Notes: generated from the letters alone by a model not told the origin. 35,686 nt of DNA from Oceanospirillum sediminis (GCF_014164585.1 NZ_JACJFM010000048.1:1-35686); one strand, 5' to 3'; positions 17,622 to 27,000 are shown, counted from the stretch's first letter. Program-made: numbers and translations.

Positions 17622-18791
17622 ATGGATAGTGGAAAAATATTATGCTCTTTAACTCCTCATGAAGATATTGAGCATGGCTACAAAAGAGATCCCATACCTT
17701 ATTATATAGCTCTTCCTGAATCTGGTCCTAATGATAATACTGGCTTGATTTTTACTATATCAGGCTATGGGGCCAGCCCCGAACATGAATATGAATCTAA
17801 GTTAAGGCCTTACCTTGCTGATAAATATAACTGTATTGTTATTGGTGTCGATTATCATAGCTGTAGTTTAAAGTGTCCTTCTCCCGATACACTACGTTTT
17901 CCTGATGATTTTTTTGAAAAATTAGAAAGGATATATAAAATAAAGCTGGGCGATATTCCTCCTGGTATTGATCTGAAAGTTAAAGATGTTTTTCCTGTTA
18001 TTTGTAATGCTTTAATTGATGGTGGTAAGTTTTTTTTTGATCCTGAAATGTACCTTTTTATTAATCAGAGAAATATTTATCACTCCTTTGGTTTTCTTCC
18101 TGCGCTGGATCACTTGCAGGTATTAGCCGAAGTCCTGAATAAGTACTCAGTGAATAAGAAAAGGTTATATATTCTTGGTTCCTCTTATGGTGGATATATT
18201 GGGCTTCTGATAGGTAAGCTAGCTCCGAAGACCTTTCGGCTTATTATTGACAACTCTGGTTTTGTCGAAACCAGGGCTCCAGATGTTTATGGTGTTAACG
18301 GAAAAATTGGATCGTGGAAGGACTTTGGAGATTGTATGATTCAGTTGACAGAAGATAGCCCTTGGAAAATGAACCCTGAAGAAGATGGTTATTTAGACGA
18401 ACATCATAAGCAAATCAGGAGCTTATTAGTACAGGATCATATCTATCCGACTAAAACTCAGTATTACTGTTGCCACTCAGTAAAAGATGGGTTGGTTCCA
18501 GTAGATGATAAAAAAGAGTTTGGCCGTATAAGGCCAGAATCAGATATCAGAATTGACATCATTGATGAGCCTGAAGTCGATGGCAAAGTATTCAAAACAT
18601 CAGAGCATGGAATGCAAGCTTCTTTAAGGAAAGTCTTTGATATTGCTTATAGTCATTTTTCTGAAAGAAAAGAATATGATGCAAAAACAGATTTTGATTT
18701 AAAGAGTGAGTATACCTTTTCATGTAGCAATGGGTATGCATATGTCGTGAGATTTGATTCAGATAATATATGCGTGAAGCTCCTTAAGTAG
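17622..18791 (+). CDS. DUF2920-type alpha/beta-hydrolase-like protein
   Basis: This 389-aa protein has an alpha/beta-hydrolase core: an N-terminal ISGYGASPEHEYES segment, a nucleophile elbow ILGSSYGGYIG (Ser at about residue 189), a candidate acid in the VKDGLVP segment and a candidate His in SEHGMQAS. The layout resembles the DUF2920 family, known from Campylobacter and other flagellin-modification or surface-glycan loci, where the biochemical role is unclear. There is no signal peptide. The gene is clearly more AT-rich than its neighbours and uses many TTT/ATT/AAA codons, pointing to recent transfer. It has an AGGA ribosome site before ATG 17622, stands alone, and is followed by a strong hairpin and a decayed transposase. 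The family call is from pattern memory. Confidence 0.8.
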   Translation: MDSGKILCSLTPHEDIEHGYKRDPIPYYIALPESGPNDNTGLIFTISGYGASPEHEYESKLRPYLADKYNCIVIGVDYHSCSLKCPSPDTLRFPDDFFEKLERIYKIKLGDIPPGIDLKVKDVFPVICNALIDGGKFFFDPEMYLFINQRNIYHSFGFLPALDHLQVLAEVLNKYSVNKKRLYILGSSYGGYIGLLIGKLAPKTFRLIIDNSGFVETRAPDVYGVNGKIGSWKDFGDCMIQLTEDSPWKMNPEEDGYLDEHHKQIRSLLVQDHIYPTKTQYYCCHSVKDGLVPVDDKKEFGRIRPESDIRIDIIDEPEVDGKVFKTSEHGMQASLRKVFDIAYSHFSERKEYDAKTDFDLKSEYTFSCSNGYAYVVRFDSDNICVKLLK

Positions 18792-18810
18792 GGTGTATTA
18801 AAAAAATCTG

Positions 18811-18838
18811 GCATAAACCAGTAGCTTCTGGTTTATGC
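18811..18838 (+). terminator. Hairpin terminator of the DUF2920-type gene
   Basis: A perfect 11-bp stem, GCATAAACCAG / CTGGTTTATGC, with a 6-nt loop lies 20 nt past the stop codon and is followed by TTCTAACCTTTTTA. Confidence 0.7.
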
Positions 18839-18899
18839 TTCTAACCTTTTTATCTGCTTTATACTCTGGTGCCATATTTGGTCGCTGACTTAAATATTG

Positions 18900-19259
18900 G
18901 TGAAGAAGGGTGTTGAAAGGCTGCATGACCAGTCTCGTTCAGGCCGGGCTGCTATTTACAACGAGGCAAACACAAGCTGTAAATATTATTAACCCCATAC
19001 TAGTGAAAAGCATCGCAGGCTACTCTGTTAAAATTACTGTCAGATCATCATAGATGATTATTAACTGTATAGGGTTTTCTGAACAGAGAGCAGTTTGCTC
19101 TTTTACCTGACCGTAACTGATCCTGTGATGACTGATGCAGTGATAGAAGCCTTTGAGTAATTTATTTCATATAAAGATCCTAAAACCTTTGTCGTTATTT
19201 TGCTGCATAATGCCTCTCTGCTCTGAACGTGGGCTTTAAAACATATTGCTAGGAATGAT
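18900..19259 (+). pseudogene. Decayed IS630-like transposase remnant
   Basis: From 18900 the frame reads GVERLHDQSRSGRAAIYNE, which matches the helix-turn-helix region of IS630-family transposases (GVxGLxDxxRSGRP). At 19098-19229 another frame reads through TVTDPVMTDAVIEAFE, a stop, and FVVI..HNASL, matching the first catalytic block of the DDE core (VVxLDNASxH). The catalytic Asp of that block is replaced, several stops are present, and the part between the two blocks is too short, so the gene is dead and deleted internally. No inverted repeats or target duplication could be delimited. Confidence 0.55.
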
Positions 19260-19698
19260 TGCTTATCCCGGCCAGGTTGAACTTTAGCAATTTATGTGAG
19301 TCGGTTTATGGGATAGTCTGTGGTTATAGGAATATATCGAATTAATTAATACTTGGTAAATCCCCAGCTCTGCAGGGACGACTCGCATAGGTTTGATCGA
19401 GACAGCAGTCCAGTGGAGAAAGCTTTTGGGTAAGAGGTCACTTTGTCTCTCTCGACAGTTGGCTTGGATTAACAGATGGTACGGGCATATATTCGGAATC
19501 AAGAAAAAGAAGATATTCTTTGAGATCAGCTGAATTTAGACATAGCGACCTGGGCGCAATAAATAGTCCTTTGAAGGCGTCATCTAATAAGCCCCCGGCT
19601 TTGCCTGAGGTCATTTAACTTTAATCTGATGGTTTGGAACCAGAAGAGGAGCAAATTTTAATACTGCTAATTGACAGCGTTTTTGCCACTCACTTTAA
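19260..19698. other. Gene-free decayed region before the sox operon terminator
   Basis: About 440 nt without a supportable gene. An open frame of 72 codons on the minus strand (19284-19502) has no recognisable domain or ribosome site. The stretch probably belongs to the same degraded island as the transposase remnant. A GC-rich AAGCCCCCGGCTT tract is at about 19590-19602. Confidence 0.4.
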
Positions 19699-19729
19699 AA
19701 ATAAGGGAGCTATCGAAGCTCCCTTATTT
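19699..19729 (-). terminator. Terminator of the purU-folD-sox operon
   Basis: A perfect 13-bp stem (AAATAAGGGAGCT / AGCTCCCTTATTT) with a 5-nt loop is followed on the minus strand by TTTAAAG. It lies 33 nt past the soxG stop codon. Confidence 0.85.
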
Positions 19730-19762
19730 GCCATATGGAATTACAGATTTGGACGAAACTGG

Positions 19763-20434
19763 TTAACTTAACGCATTACTACCAATCACCTCACCACCAA
19801 ACTCGGCCATAGCATCCAGCAAGCTTACCCACAGATATTCCGCCGCTGCACTATCACACAGCATTGAGAAACACGGGATCTCATTAATCTGGTGATGCAC
19901 CACCACCACATTAATCCGCGCGGCTGGGGTTTGTGCGATGCTACCCACAGGGAAAGCCTCTGCACGCAGATCGACACCACATACCTTGGCCATAATGGCA
20001 GGCAGATGGGCACCGGTCAGGGTTAACCAGGCATGGCTGTCCTGATTGTACAGTGCGTAGCAGTCTTTCTCCGGCAGGCCCCGTTGATTCACTGCATCAA
20101 CACCAGCACCCAGATCAGCCACTGCTCCCAGGACCCAGAACTCTTTCTGGCTCAGGCGCAGTACCAGTTCACCATTGTCGGTAACACTGGCCTGATTGGG
20201 TTTTGCCGGTACCGGCAGGTCTGCCGCTTGCAGATGGCTTGCGGCATTCAGGCCACGAAAGCCGGTGCGTGGCAGTACGGACAGATCCAGAATCCCCGCC
20301 TTTAATGCCTGGCTGTGACCGTTTTTCATATCAGCCGCTTGAGCCGCACCCGCGACTTCACTAAACTCGGCGTCGCTCAGCTGACGATAAACGAAGCTGC
20401 GCTTGCTGAATGATTCAGGTGTAATTGCACTCAT
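19763..20434 (-). CDS. soxG: Sarcosine oxidase, gamma subunit
   Basis: This 223-aa gamma subunit belongs to the heterotetrameric (TSOX) sarcosine oxidase, which oxidises N-methylglycine to glycine and H2O2 with transfer of the methyl carbon to tetrahydrofolate. It is GcvT-like in fold. The segments RTGFRGLNAASHL, LRLSQKEFWVLG and AWLTLTGAHLP are family-like. It is last in the gene order soxB-soxD-soxA-soxG, which is diagnostic of the four-subunit enzyme. The ATG at 20434 has an AGGAG ribosome site, with a 17-nt gap from soxA. Confidence 0.92.
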   Translation of the reverse strand: MSAITPESFSKRSFVYRQLSDAEFSEVAGAAQAADMKNGHSQALKAGILDLSVLPRTGFRGLNAASHLQAADLPVPAKPNQASVTDNGELVLRLSQKEFWVLGAVADLGAGVDAVNQRGLPEKDCYALYNQDSHAWLTLTGAHLPAIMAKVCGVDLRAEAFPVGSIAQTPAARINVVVVHHQINEIPCFSMLCDSAAAEYLWVSLLDAMAEFGGEVIGSNALS

Positions 20435-20451
20435 AATGCGAGCTCCTGTAA

Positions 20452-23370
20452 TTAAAGCGCCTGGCGCGCGTTATCCGGATCAAAGAACGGCAGGTCAACC
20501 ACAGTCGCCTGAACCACGTCACCACCATCGACACGAATCGGAAACTGGCTGCCCACTTCGATCTGCTTAATGCCGACATAGGCCAGACCGATAATGGAAC
20601 CCACTGACGGCGAGTATTCACAGGAGGTGACATTGCCGGTGATATCAGCGCTGCTATCGGAGCTGCTTAGTACCAAATGACCTTCTTCTGGTTTCTTAGT
20701 GCCTTTGGGTAGGGTAAAGCCCACCAGCTTACGGGTCTGTGGTTGCGCCATGACGATATCCACCGAACGACGACCGACAAAGAATGGCTTCTTGCGACTG
20801 ATCGCCCATTCCAGTGACAGTTCACCAGGGTGGCTCATACCGTCGGTATCCTGACTGACGATGATATGGCCTTTTTCCAGACGCAGCAGACGCTGGGTTT
20901 CAACACCAAACGGACGGATATCGAACTCTTTACCCGCTTCCTGCAGGACATCCCACAGCGCCTCACCAAAGCGGGACGGTACGTGGATCTCATAACCCAA
21001 CTCACCAACAAAACCCACACGCAGTAAACGGGCTGGAATACCGGCTACATGACCTTCACGATACGCCAGATATGGGAAACCTTCCGGGCTGAGGTCGATA
21101 TCGGTCGCCAGTTTCTCCAACACCTTACGGGAATCCGGACCCGCCAGGTTCACTGCGGCAAAGGCAGAAGTGACGTTGGTGATATCCACATCCAGACGCC
21201 ATTGAGCATTCCACTTCATCATCTCGCGGTAAACGCGCTCAACACCACTGGTAGTAGCAGTAACGTAGAAGTGCTCATCGGCCAAGCGACAGGACACACC
21301 ATCATCAATCACCACGCCGTGCTCGTTGGTCAGTACCGCGTAACGGGTTTTACCCACTGGTTGCTTCAGGAAAGCAAAGGTGTAGATGCGGTTCATAAAC
21401 TCAGCGGCATCAGGACCACGCAGTTCGATACCCCCCAGGGTGCTGACGTCAATTACACCGACTTTGTTACGTACATGCTCTGCTTCAGCGTGCATGCAAG
21501 CATCGCGCTCTTCCGGTTTGCCATAGAACGCAGGACGCTGCCAGTTGCCCGCAGGCATCATTTTGGCACCCAGTTCTTTATGGCGGTGATGCATAGCGGT
21601 ACGACGGTACGGGTCGAAAATACGGCCCGCGACGTGAGCCAGCTTCTCCGGTGAGAATGGCGGACGTGCAGTGGTGACACCGGTTTCGGTCACGGTACGG
21701 TCTGTGGCATCTGCCACCAGACGTGCTGTAGGTAGTGCGGAATGACGGCCCTGAGACGGTCCCATACCCACGGTAGAGAAACGTTTTACCAGCTGCACAT
21801 CGCGGTAACCCAGGCGGGTGGCGTTAACAATATCTTTTGCCTGCAGATCTTCATCATAATCGACAAAATCTTTGCCTTTTGGATGGCTGAAGATCGGCCA
21901 GTCAAAGTTCACACGGCGCTTACAATTGACTTCAACGGCCACTTCGCCATTGGCCAAACCTAAGGTATGCAGGGCTTCAATGGCGGCGCGTTCACCGTCA
22001 TGCAGTACTTCGCTCAGACCGTGTACGCCATTCACAGAACCGGCTATACGCAGATTTTTTGGTAGCTTGCTCAGAGAGAACTCGGCTGCGGTATCGTCAT
22101 ACTTCAGCTGACCACCGGCCTGACACAGCAGTTGATACACCGGCATATAACCCGCCGACATACACAGCAGATCACAGTCAAAACGCTGACTCTGGCTGGC
22201 GACTTCACCCTTAGCAGTAATACGACGCACATCAACGGCACGCACGTGTTTATTACCACGAGTCGGAATCGCTTCATACACGGTATGACCGGTAAGCACT
22301 TCCACACCACGAGCTTTCACAGCGCTGGCAATAGCATCAGATTCTGCGGCGTTGCGCATATCGACGACCGCAGCCACTTCAATACCTTGGTCCAGCAGTT
22401 CCAGCGCAGTCAGATAACCGTCATCGTTACCGGTCAGTACCACGGCTCGATTACCAGGCTTCACCGCATAGTGTTTCATCAGGCGGGTCGCCGCACTGGA
22501 CATCATAATGCCCGGCAGGTCGTTATTGCGGAACACCACGTGCTGTTCAAAGGAACCGGAGGCGACGATACACTCTTTGGCACGCACCTTATACATGCGC
22601 TTGCCCTGGATCACCGGCAGGTAGTTATCGGCAAACCAGCCGTTACAGGCGGCGCTGGTCAGCACTTCGATATTGGCGTGTTGCTCAACGCTGGCCAGCA
22701 GATCTTCACGCAGCTGATCCGCCTGCTCACCTTCGACATCAAAGCGGTTATAGGTCAGGGAGCCACCCAGAATCGGCTGCTCTTCCACTAATAGTACAGA
22801 GGCACCGGCATTCGCCGCTTTCAGTGCTGCACTCAGGCCCGCAGGACCGGAACCCACTACCACCACATCGTGGAATAGATACGCTTTGTCGTAATATTCC
22901 GGTTGGAAATCCAGATCCAGTACACCCAGACCGGCTTTTTTACGGATAAAACCTTCCCACTTATCCCAGGCACCCAGCGGCTTAAAGAAGCTGCGGTAGT
23001 AGAAACCCACCGGCATAAAGCGGGAGAAGTGGCCTAGGATCGCATCACGGTCACCGTCCAGAGAGCCGTTGTAGTTCTGGCCCTGAACATCCAGGCCGTT
23101 GGCCACCAGTTCACGGTCCGCCAGTACGTTAGGTTCTTTGTTTAGCTGGATCAGGGTATTGGCATCTTGACCGGCCATGGTCAAAGGACCACGGGGGCGA
23201 TGATACTTAAAAGAACGGGACAACAACCAGCGGCCACAACCGGCCAGGGCACTGGCAATAGAATCCCCTTGAAAGCCCTGGTAGGACTTACCATCAAACT
23301 TAAAACTGACCGGCTTAGTGCGATCGATCAGCAGACCCATCGGGGCCTTCAGACGCGTAGCGTGACTCAT
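20452..23370 (-). CDS. soxA: Sarcosine oxidase, alpha subunit
   Basis: This 972-aa alpha subunit is near the usual length of about 960-1000. The N-terminal part (KPVSFKFDGKSYQGFQGDS) is the ferredoxin-like domain, followed by a dinucleotide-binding VVVGSGPAGLSAAL at about residue 170, which binds NAD+ in the known enzyme. The C-terminal third (from about residue 590) is a GcvT-like folate-binding domain that accepts the methyl carbon on THF. Its start codon overlaps the soxD stop by 4 nt (ATGA), showing translational coupling. Confidence 0.96.
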   Translation of the reverse strand: MSHATRLKAPMGLLIDRTKPVSFKFDGKSYQGFQGDSIASALAGCGRWLLSRSFKYHRPRGPLTMAGQDANTLIQLNKEPNVLADRELVANGLDVQGQNYNGSLDGDRDAILGHFSRFMPVGFYYRSFFKPLGAWDKWEGFIRKKAGLGVLDLDFQPEYYDKAYLFHDVVVVGSGPAGLSAALKAANAGASVLLVEEQPILGGSLTYNRFDVEGEQADQLREDLLASVEQHANIEVLTSAACNGWFADNYLPVIQGKRMYKVRAKECIVASGSFEQHVVFRNNDLPGIMMSSAATRLMKHYAVKPGNRAVVLTGNDDGYLTALELLDQGIEVAAVVDMRNAAESDAIASAVKARGVEVLTGHTVYEAIPTRGNKHVRAVDVRRITAKGEVASQSQRFDCDLLCMSAGYMPVYQLLCQAGGQLKYDDTAAEFSLSKLPKNLRIAGSVNGVHGLSEVLHDGERAAIEALHTLGLANGEVAVEVNCKRRVNFDWPIFSHPKGKDFVDYDEDLQAKDIVNATRLGYRDVQLVKRFSTVGMGPSQGRHSALPTARLVADATDRTVTETGVTTARPPFSPEKLAHVAGRIFDPYRRTAMHHRHKELGAKMMPAGNWQRPAFYGKPEERDACMHAEAEHVRNKVGVIDVSTLGGIELRGPDAAEFMNRIYTFAFLKQPVGKTRYAVLTNEHGVVIDDGVSCRLADEHFYVTATTSGVERVYREMMKWNAQWRLDVDITNVTSAFAAVNLAGPDSRKVLEKLATDIDLSPEGFPYLAYREGHVAGIPARLLRVGFVGELGYEIHVPSRFGEALWDVLQEAGKEFDIRPFGVETQRLLRLEKGHIIVSQDTDGMSHPGELSLEWAISRKKPFFVGRRSVDIVMAQPQTRKLVGFTLPKGTKKPEEGHLVLSSSDSSADITGNVTSCEYSPSVGSIIGLAYVGIKQIEVGSQFPIRVDGGDVVQATVVDLPFFDPDNARQAL

Positions 23371-23675
23371 GCGCTCACCTCCTGTGCGGTCGATTCAGCA
23401 CTGAACTCAACACGGGCTTTAAAGATCTCCGACGGATCGTAGGTACGGATAATTTCATCGGTCACGGTGTGACGTTCGGCGATAAACCAGTAACCGGATG
23501 CAGCGTGTAACCACCATTCTGTGACAACACCGGCCTGATTATCGGAATAGAACACGTACTCGGCCCATTCCTTATCGCTACAGGTGGTCGGGTTTGGCAT
23601 GTCACGGACTTCACCACCGTGTACAAACTCACTGATATTGCGTGGTCCATTAAGCGGACAAGGCATAATTTTCAT
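23367..23675 (-). CDS. soxD: Sarcosine oxidase, delta subunit (zinc ligands partly lost)
   Basis: This 102-aa delta subunit is the small structural subunit of the heterotetramer. It keeps Cys6 (MPCPLNGPR), the GGEV segment, EWWLHAASGYWF and the C-terminal TVTDEIIRTYDP. In the crystallised enzyme four residues, CxxC plus H and C, bind zinc. Here the second Cys is Asn9 and the last is Gly61, while Cys6 and His57 remain, so zinc binding is unlikely to be normal. The ATG at 23675 has a GGAG ribosome site 7 nt upstream; the frame is open upstream but runs into soxB. It overlaps soxA by 4 nt. Confidence 0.92.
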   Translation of the reverse strand: MKIMPCPLNGPRNISEFVHGGEVRDMPNPTTCSDKEWAEYVFYSDNQAGVVTEWWLHAASGYWFIAERHTVTDEIIRTYDPSEIFKARVEFSAESTAQEVSA

Positions 23676-23718
23676 AGGATTGCTCCAGTTAAAATAGACG
23701 ACTCGCTTAAGGGATCGC

Positions 23719-24966
23719 TTAGTGACTGGCCGCCGTAGCGCCCATCTCGTTAACCTGACGGAAGACGTCGAAACGGTCCATGGCAAACGGTGCGATCAGA
23801 TCGGGCACCTTACCGCCACTGGCTACTAACTCAGCCATGGTCTTGCCGCAAATTGGCGTCGACTTAAAGCCCCAGGTACCCCACCCGGCATCCAGGTAGT
23901 AATTTTCTACCGGACTCAGACCCATAATCGGACTGTAGTCAGAGGTCATATCGGTGATACCGGCCCATTGACGCATCAGACGCAGATTGGCCATAAACGG
24001 GAACATCTCGATGGCGTGGGCTAACAAGCTCTCTTTCAGTTCCAGCGTGGAACGGGTGTTGTACAGTGGATAAGGATCGGAACCACCACCAAAAACAATC
24101 TCACCACGACCGGTCTGCTGCACATAGCAGTGCAGTGCTGAGGAACTTACCAGAGGGTCCAGGAAAGGTTTCACCGGCTGAGTCACCATCGCTTGCAGCG
24201 GATACGTAGTGATCGGCATACGGAAACCCGCTTTGGCTGCCATCAGTGAACTGTGACCGGCCACCGCTTGAATGGCACAACCACAATTGACGGTGCCACG
24301 GTTGGTTTTCACCTCCGTCACTTTGCCGTTTTCAACAATCACATCGGTGACTTCGGTCAGCTGGTGCAGTTCAACACCACGCTGGGTCGCGCCTTTGGCA
24401 TAACCCCAGGCCACAGCATCGTGACGGGCGGTTGCGCCATCCATATGCCATAGACCCGCCAGAACCGGCATATGGGCCGGGTTCATATTCAGCGTCGGCA
24501 CCAGCTCTTTAATCTCTTGCGGACCGATCAGCTCAGTACGGCCACCAAAGTGCTTGTTCACCTCGGCACGCTGACGGAAGGCACGTACCGTCGCATCTGT
24601 ATGAGCCAGGGTCAGCTGACCACGTTGGGAGTACATGATATTGAAGTCAAACTCATTGGAGAGACCTTCAAACATCTTCACCGATTCACTGTAGAACTTA
24701 ACGCCTTCAGAGGTCAGATAGTTGGAACGGATTACCGCGGTATTACGGGCGGTATTACCACCACCCAGATAACCTTTTTCCAGCACGGCTACATTGGTGA
24801 TGCCGTGGTACTTGGCCAGATAGTAGGCCGTTGCCACACCATGACCACCGCCGCCGATAATCACTACATCGTAGCTTGGCTTTAGCTCGGTTGGAGCGGG
24901 CAGATCGGCATCCTGCTCAAACGGATAGTCGCTTTTCAGACCGTATTTAAGTAATGAGAAAGGCAT
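23719..24966 (-). CDS. soxB: Sarcosine oxidase, beta subunit
   Basis: This 415-aa beta subunit carries the amine-oxidising flavin. The dinucleotide-binding motif VVIIGGGGHGVATAYYLA is at about residues 34-51, and ARHDAVAWG near residue 180 holds the His that in the known enzyme is covalently linked to FMN. The C-terminal YLDAGWGTWGFKSTP matches the DAO-family FAD site. The ATG at 24966 has a strong GGAGGG ribosome site. It lies 20 nt after folD and 43 nt before soxD, all on one strand. Confidence 0.96.
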   Translation of the reverse strand: MPFSLLKYGLKSDYPFEQDADLPAPTELKPSYDVVIIGGGGHGVATAYYLAKYHGITNVAVLEKGYLGGGNTARNTAVIRSNYLTSEGVKFYSESVKMFEGLSNEFDFNIMYSQRGQLTLAHTDATVRAFRQRAEVNKHFGGRTELIGPQEIKELVPTLNMNPAHMPVLAGLWHMDGATARHDAVAWGYAKGATQRGVELHQLTEVTDVIVENGKVTEVKTNRGTVNCGCAIQAVAGHSSLMAAKAGFRMPITTYPLQAMVTQPVKPFLDPLVSSSALHCYVQQTGRGEIVFGGGSDPYPLYNTRSTLELKESLLAHAIEMFPFMANLRLMRQWAGITDMTSDYSPIMGLSPVENYYLDAGWGTWGFKSTPICGKTMAELVASGGKVPDLIAPFAMDRFDVFRQVNEMGATAASH

Positions 24967-24986
24967 AAGCCCTCCGATATTCAGGA

Positions 24987-25901
24987 TTATCCGACTGCAG
25001 CAGTCGGTTCAGGGTTTGATTCGATGTCTTTGGAAGCGACTGAGGCCAGCTGAGCACGGGCCGCCGTCAGCGTATTCTTCATCAGACAGGCAATGGTCAT
25101 AGGACCGACACCACCGGGTACCGGCGTGATCGCTTCCGCCACAGGTTCAACAGAGGCAAAATCCACATCACCCACCAGCTTACGGCGACCATCCACTTCA
25201 ACAGCGTTAATACCTACATCAATCACTGTTGCACCGGTTTTGATCCAATCGGCTTTTACCAGCTCAGGACGACCCACCGCCGCTACAACAATATCCGCCT
25301 GACGACACAGGGCTTCGATATTTTGCGTATGGGAATGAACAGTGGTTACCGTGCAGTTCGCCTGCAGCAACAGGGCTGCCATCGGCTTACCAACAATATT
25401 GGAGCGACCAATCACCACGGCATGTTTACCGCTTAGATCGTTATGAATCTGCTGCAGCATGATCATGCAGCCCAGAGGTGTGCACGGCACCAGACTCGGT
25501 TGACCGGATGCCAGAGCACCGACACTCAGGGGGTGGAAACCGTCTACATCTTTGGCGGGATTGATGGCCGCGATAATCTGCGCCTCATCCAACTGCTTCG
25601 GCAGCGGCAACTGCACCAGAATGCCGTGTACCTCAGGATCCTTGTTCAGCTGATCCACCACCGCATTCAGGGTCTGCTGATCAGTATCCGCCTCAAGGCG
25701 ATGCTCAATAGAGCGGATACCCGCTTCTTCAGCACGAAGGACCTTATTGCGCACATACACCTGACTGGCGGGATCATCACCCACCAGTACTACGGCCAGG
25801 GCCGGTGTTATGCCATGTTCGGCTTTCAGTTGCTGAACCTCGGTCGCGACCTCAACCAGCACCTGGGCCGACAGTTGTTTACCGTCGATTAATCGGGCCA
25901 T
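24987..25901 (-). CDS. folD: Bifunctional methylene-THF dehydrogenase/methenyl-THF cyclohydrolase
   Basis: This 304-aa FolD interconverts 5,10-methylene-THF, 5,10-methenyl-THF and 10-formyl-THF with NADP. The active-site pair is YVRNK (Tyr and Lys). [15 protein letters not shown] and the dinucleotide motif [11 protein letters not shown] are intact. The ATG at 25901 (MARLIDGK) is chosen because AAGG lies 8 nt upstream and the family starts there; a GTG at 25910 is also in frame. The purU stop is 10 nt away. A housekeeping folD copy may exist elsewhere; this one is tied to sarcosine oxidation. Confidence 0.96.
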   Translation of the reverse strand: MARLIDGKQLSAQVLVEVATEVQQLKAEHGITPALAVVLVGDDPASQVYVRNKVLRAEEAGIRSIEHRLEADTDQQTLNAVVDQLNKDPEVHGILVQLPLPKQLDEAQIIAAINPAKDVDGFHPLSVGALASGQPSLVPCTPLGCMIMLQQIHNDLSGKHAVVIGRSNIVGKPMAALLLQANCTVTTVHSHTQNIEALCRQADIVVAAVGRPELVKADWIKTGATVIDVGINAVEVDGRRKLVGDVDFASVEPVAEAITPVPGGVGPMTIACLMKNTLTAARAQLASVASKDIESNPEPTAAVG

Positions 25902-25911
25902 CTCATCCACC

Positions 25912-26784
25912 TTATCTGAAGACTACAGTCTTGTTGCCATCCAGGAAGACGCGGTGTTCGGTGTGCATTTTCACCGCACGGGCCAGGGCGTTGGTCTCGG
26001 TATCACGACCCACCGCAACCAGCGCATCAGGACGGTAGCTGTGATCTACCGGCTGAACCGCCTGCTCGATGATAGGACCTTCATCCAGATCACGGGTCAC
26101 GTAGTGTGCCGTGGCACCAATCAGTTTTACGCCACGCTCATGGGCCTGGTGGTAAGGCTTGGCACCTTTAAAGCCCGGCAGGAAGGAGTGGTGGATATTG
26201 ATCGCACGACCGTGCAGTTCGGCACACAGATTGTCGGATAGAATCTGCATGTAACGGGCCAGTACTACCAGCTCAGTACCGGTTTCTTCAATCACCTCCA
26301 GCAGCGCCAGCTCCTGATCACGTTTGTTCTCTTTGGTCACTGGCAGGTAGATAAAGCGAATACCTTCACGCTCAGCCATAGGACGCAGATCCAGGTGATT
26401 GGAAACAACCGCTGTCACTTCCATATTCAGCTCACCCTTGCGCAGGCGATAGAGCAGATCATCCAGACAGTGATCGAACTTGCTCACCATGATCAGCACT
26501 TTGGTTGGCGTAGCCGCAGAACGCAGCTCCCACTCCATCTCAAACTTCTCAGCCACTTCCGGGAACTGGCCTTCAATATCGCTTAACTGACACTCACCGG
26601 ACTCAACGTAGCACACCGCACGCATAAAGAAACGGCCGGTATCTTCGTCATCAAACTGAGACAGCTCGCTGATGTAACAGCCGCGCTCCGCCAGGAAAGT
26701 GGTAACCGCAGCAACGATACCGCTGCTCGCCTTACAGGTGGCTTTAAGAACAAACTGATTTGGCTTGGAAGTGTCGTTAGTCAT
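25912..26784 (-). CDS. purU: Formyltetrahydrofolate deformylase
   Basis: This 290-aa protein hydrolyses 10-formyl-THF to formate and THF. An ACT domain occupies residues 1-85, and a formyltransferase-type catalytic domain follows. The catalytic triad is visible as Asn196 and His198 ([10 protein letters not shown]) and Asp234 (RDLDEGP). It is the first gene of the operon, divergent from the iclR gene. It can recycle THF from the carbon released by sarcosine oxidation, with formate as the product. Confidence 0.96.
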   Translation of the reverse strand: MTNDTSKPNQFVLKATCKASSGIVAAVTTFLAERGCYISELSQFDDEDTGRFFMRAVCYVESGECQLSDIEGQFPEVAEKFEMEWELRSAATPTKVLIMVSKFDHCLDDLLYRLRKGELNMEVTAVVSNHLDLRPMAEREGIRFIYLPVTKENKRDQELALLEVIEETGTELVVLARYMQILSDNLCAELHGRAINIHHSFLPGFKGAKPYHQAHERGVKLIGATAHYVTRDLDEGPIIEQAVQPVDHSYRPDALVAVGRDTETNALARAVKMHTEHRVFLDGNKTVVFR

Positions 26785-26832
26785 GATGACAGCCCTTTGA
26801 GTCTCCGGTGTGAGTTAGCCTGAAAAATTCAT

Positions 26833-26848
26833 ATAAAAATATTTTTAT
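26833..26848. promoter_or_regulatory. AT-rich perfect palindrome 1 in the purU/iclR intergenic region
   Basis: The 16-bp palindrome ATAAAAATATTTTTAT lies 49 nt upstream of the purU start and sits inside a wider dyad (TTCATAT at 26828-26834 and ATATGAA at 26853-26859). It is a candidate operator or UP element for the sox operon. Confidence 0.45.
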
Positions 26849-26969
26849 TCGCATATGAAAAAATAGTTTGATAAGTCATGGCAAAAAGTGCCAATAACGT
26901 CAAAATTATGGCTATTTTTTTTATATGGCAAGAATTAATTGTCTTTTTCTGAAGAGAATATAAAATTCG

Positions 26970-27000
26970 TTCAAATATTAAAAATATTTTTATATTTGAA
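26970..27000. promoter_or_regulatory. AT-rich dyad 2 in the purU/iclR intergenic region
   Basis: This is a near-perfect 31-bp dyad with outer arms TTCAAATAT and ATATTTGAA and the same AAAAATATTTTT core as palindrome 1. It lies 49 nt before the iclR start and is a likely autoregulatory operator for the IclR protein. Confidence 0.5.

Noticed and set aside
19284-19502. 72-codon minus-strand open frame
   Set aside because: No recognisable domain or ribosome site, and it lies in decayed DNA next to a transposase remnant.
21049-21654. 201-codon plus-strand open frame opposite soxA
   Set aside because: It is antisense to the GcvT-like part of soxA, with no own ribosome site or family.
22132-22791. 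219-codon plus-strand open frame opposite soxA
   Set aside because: It is antisense to the dinucleotide-binding part of soxA; long antisense frames are common in such GC-balanced genes.
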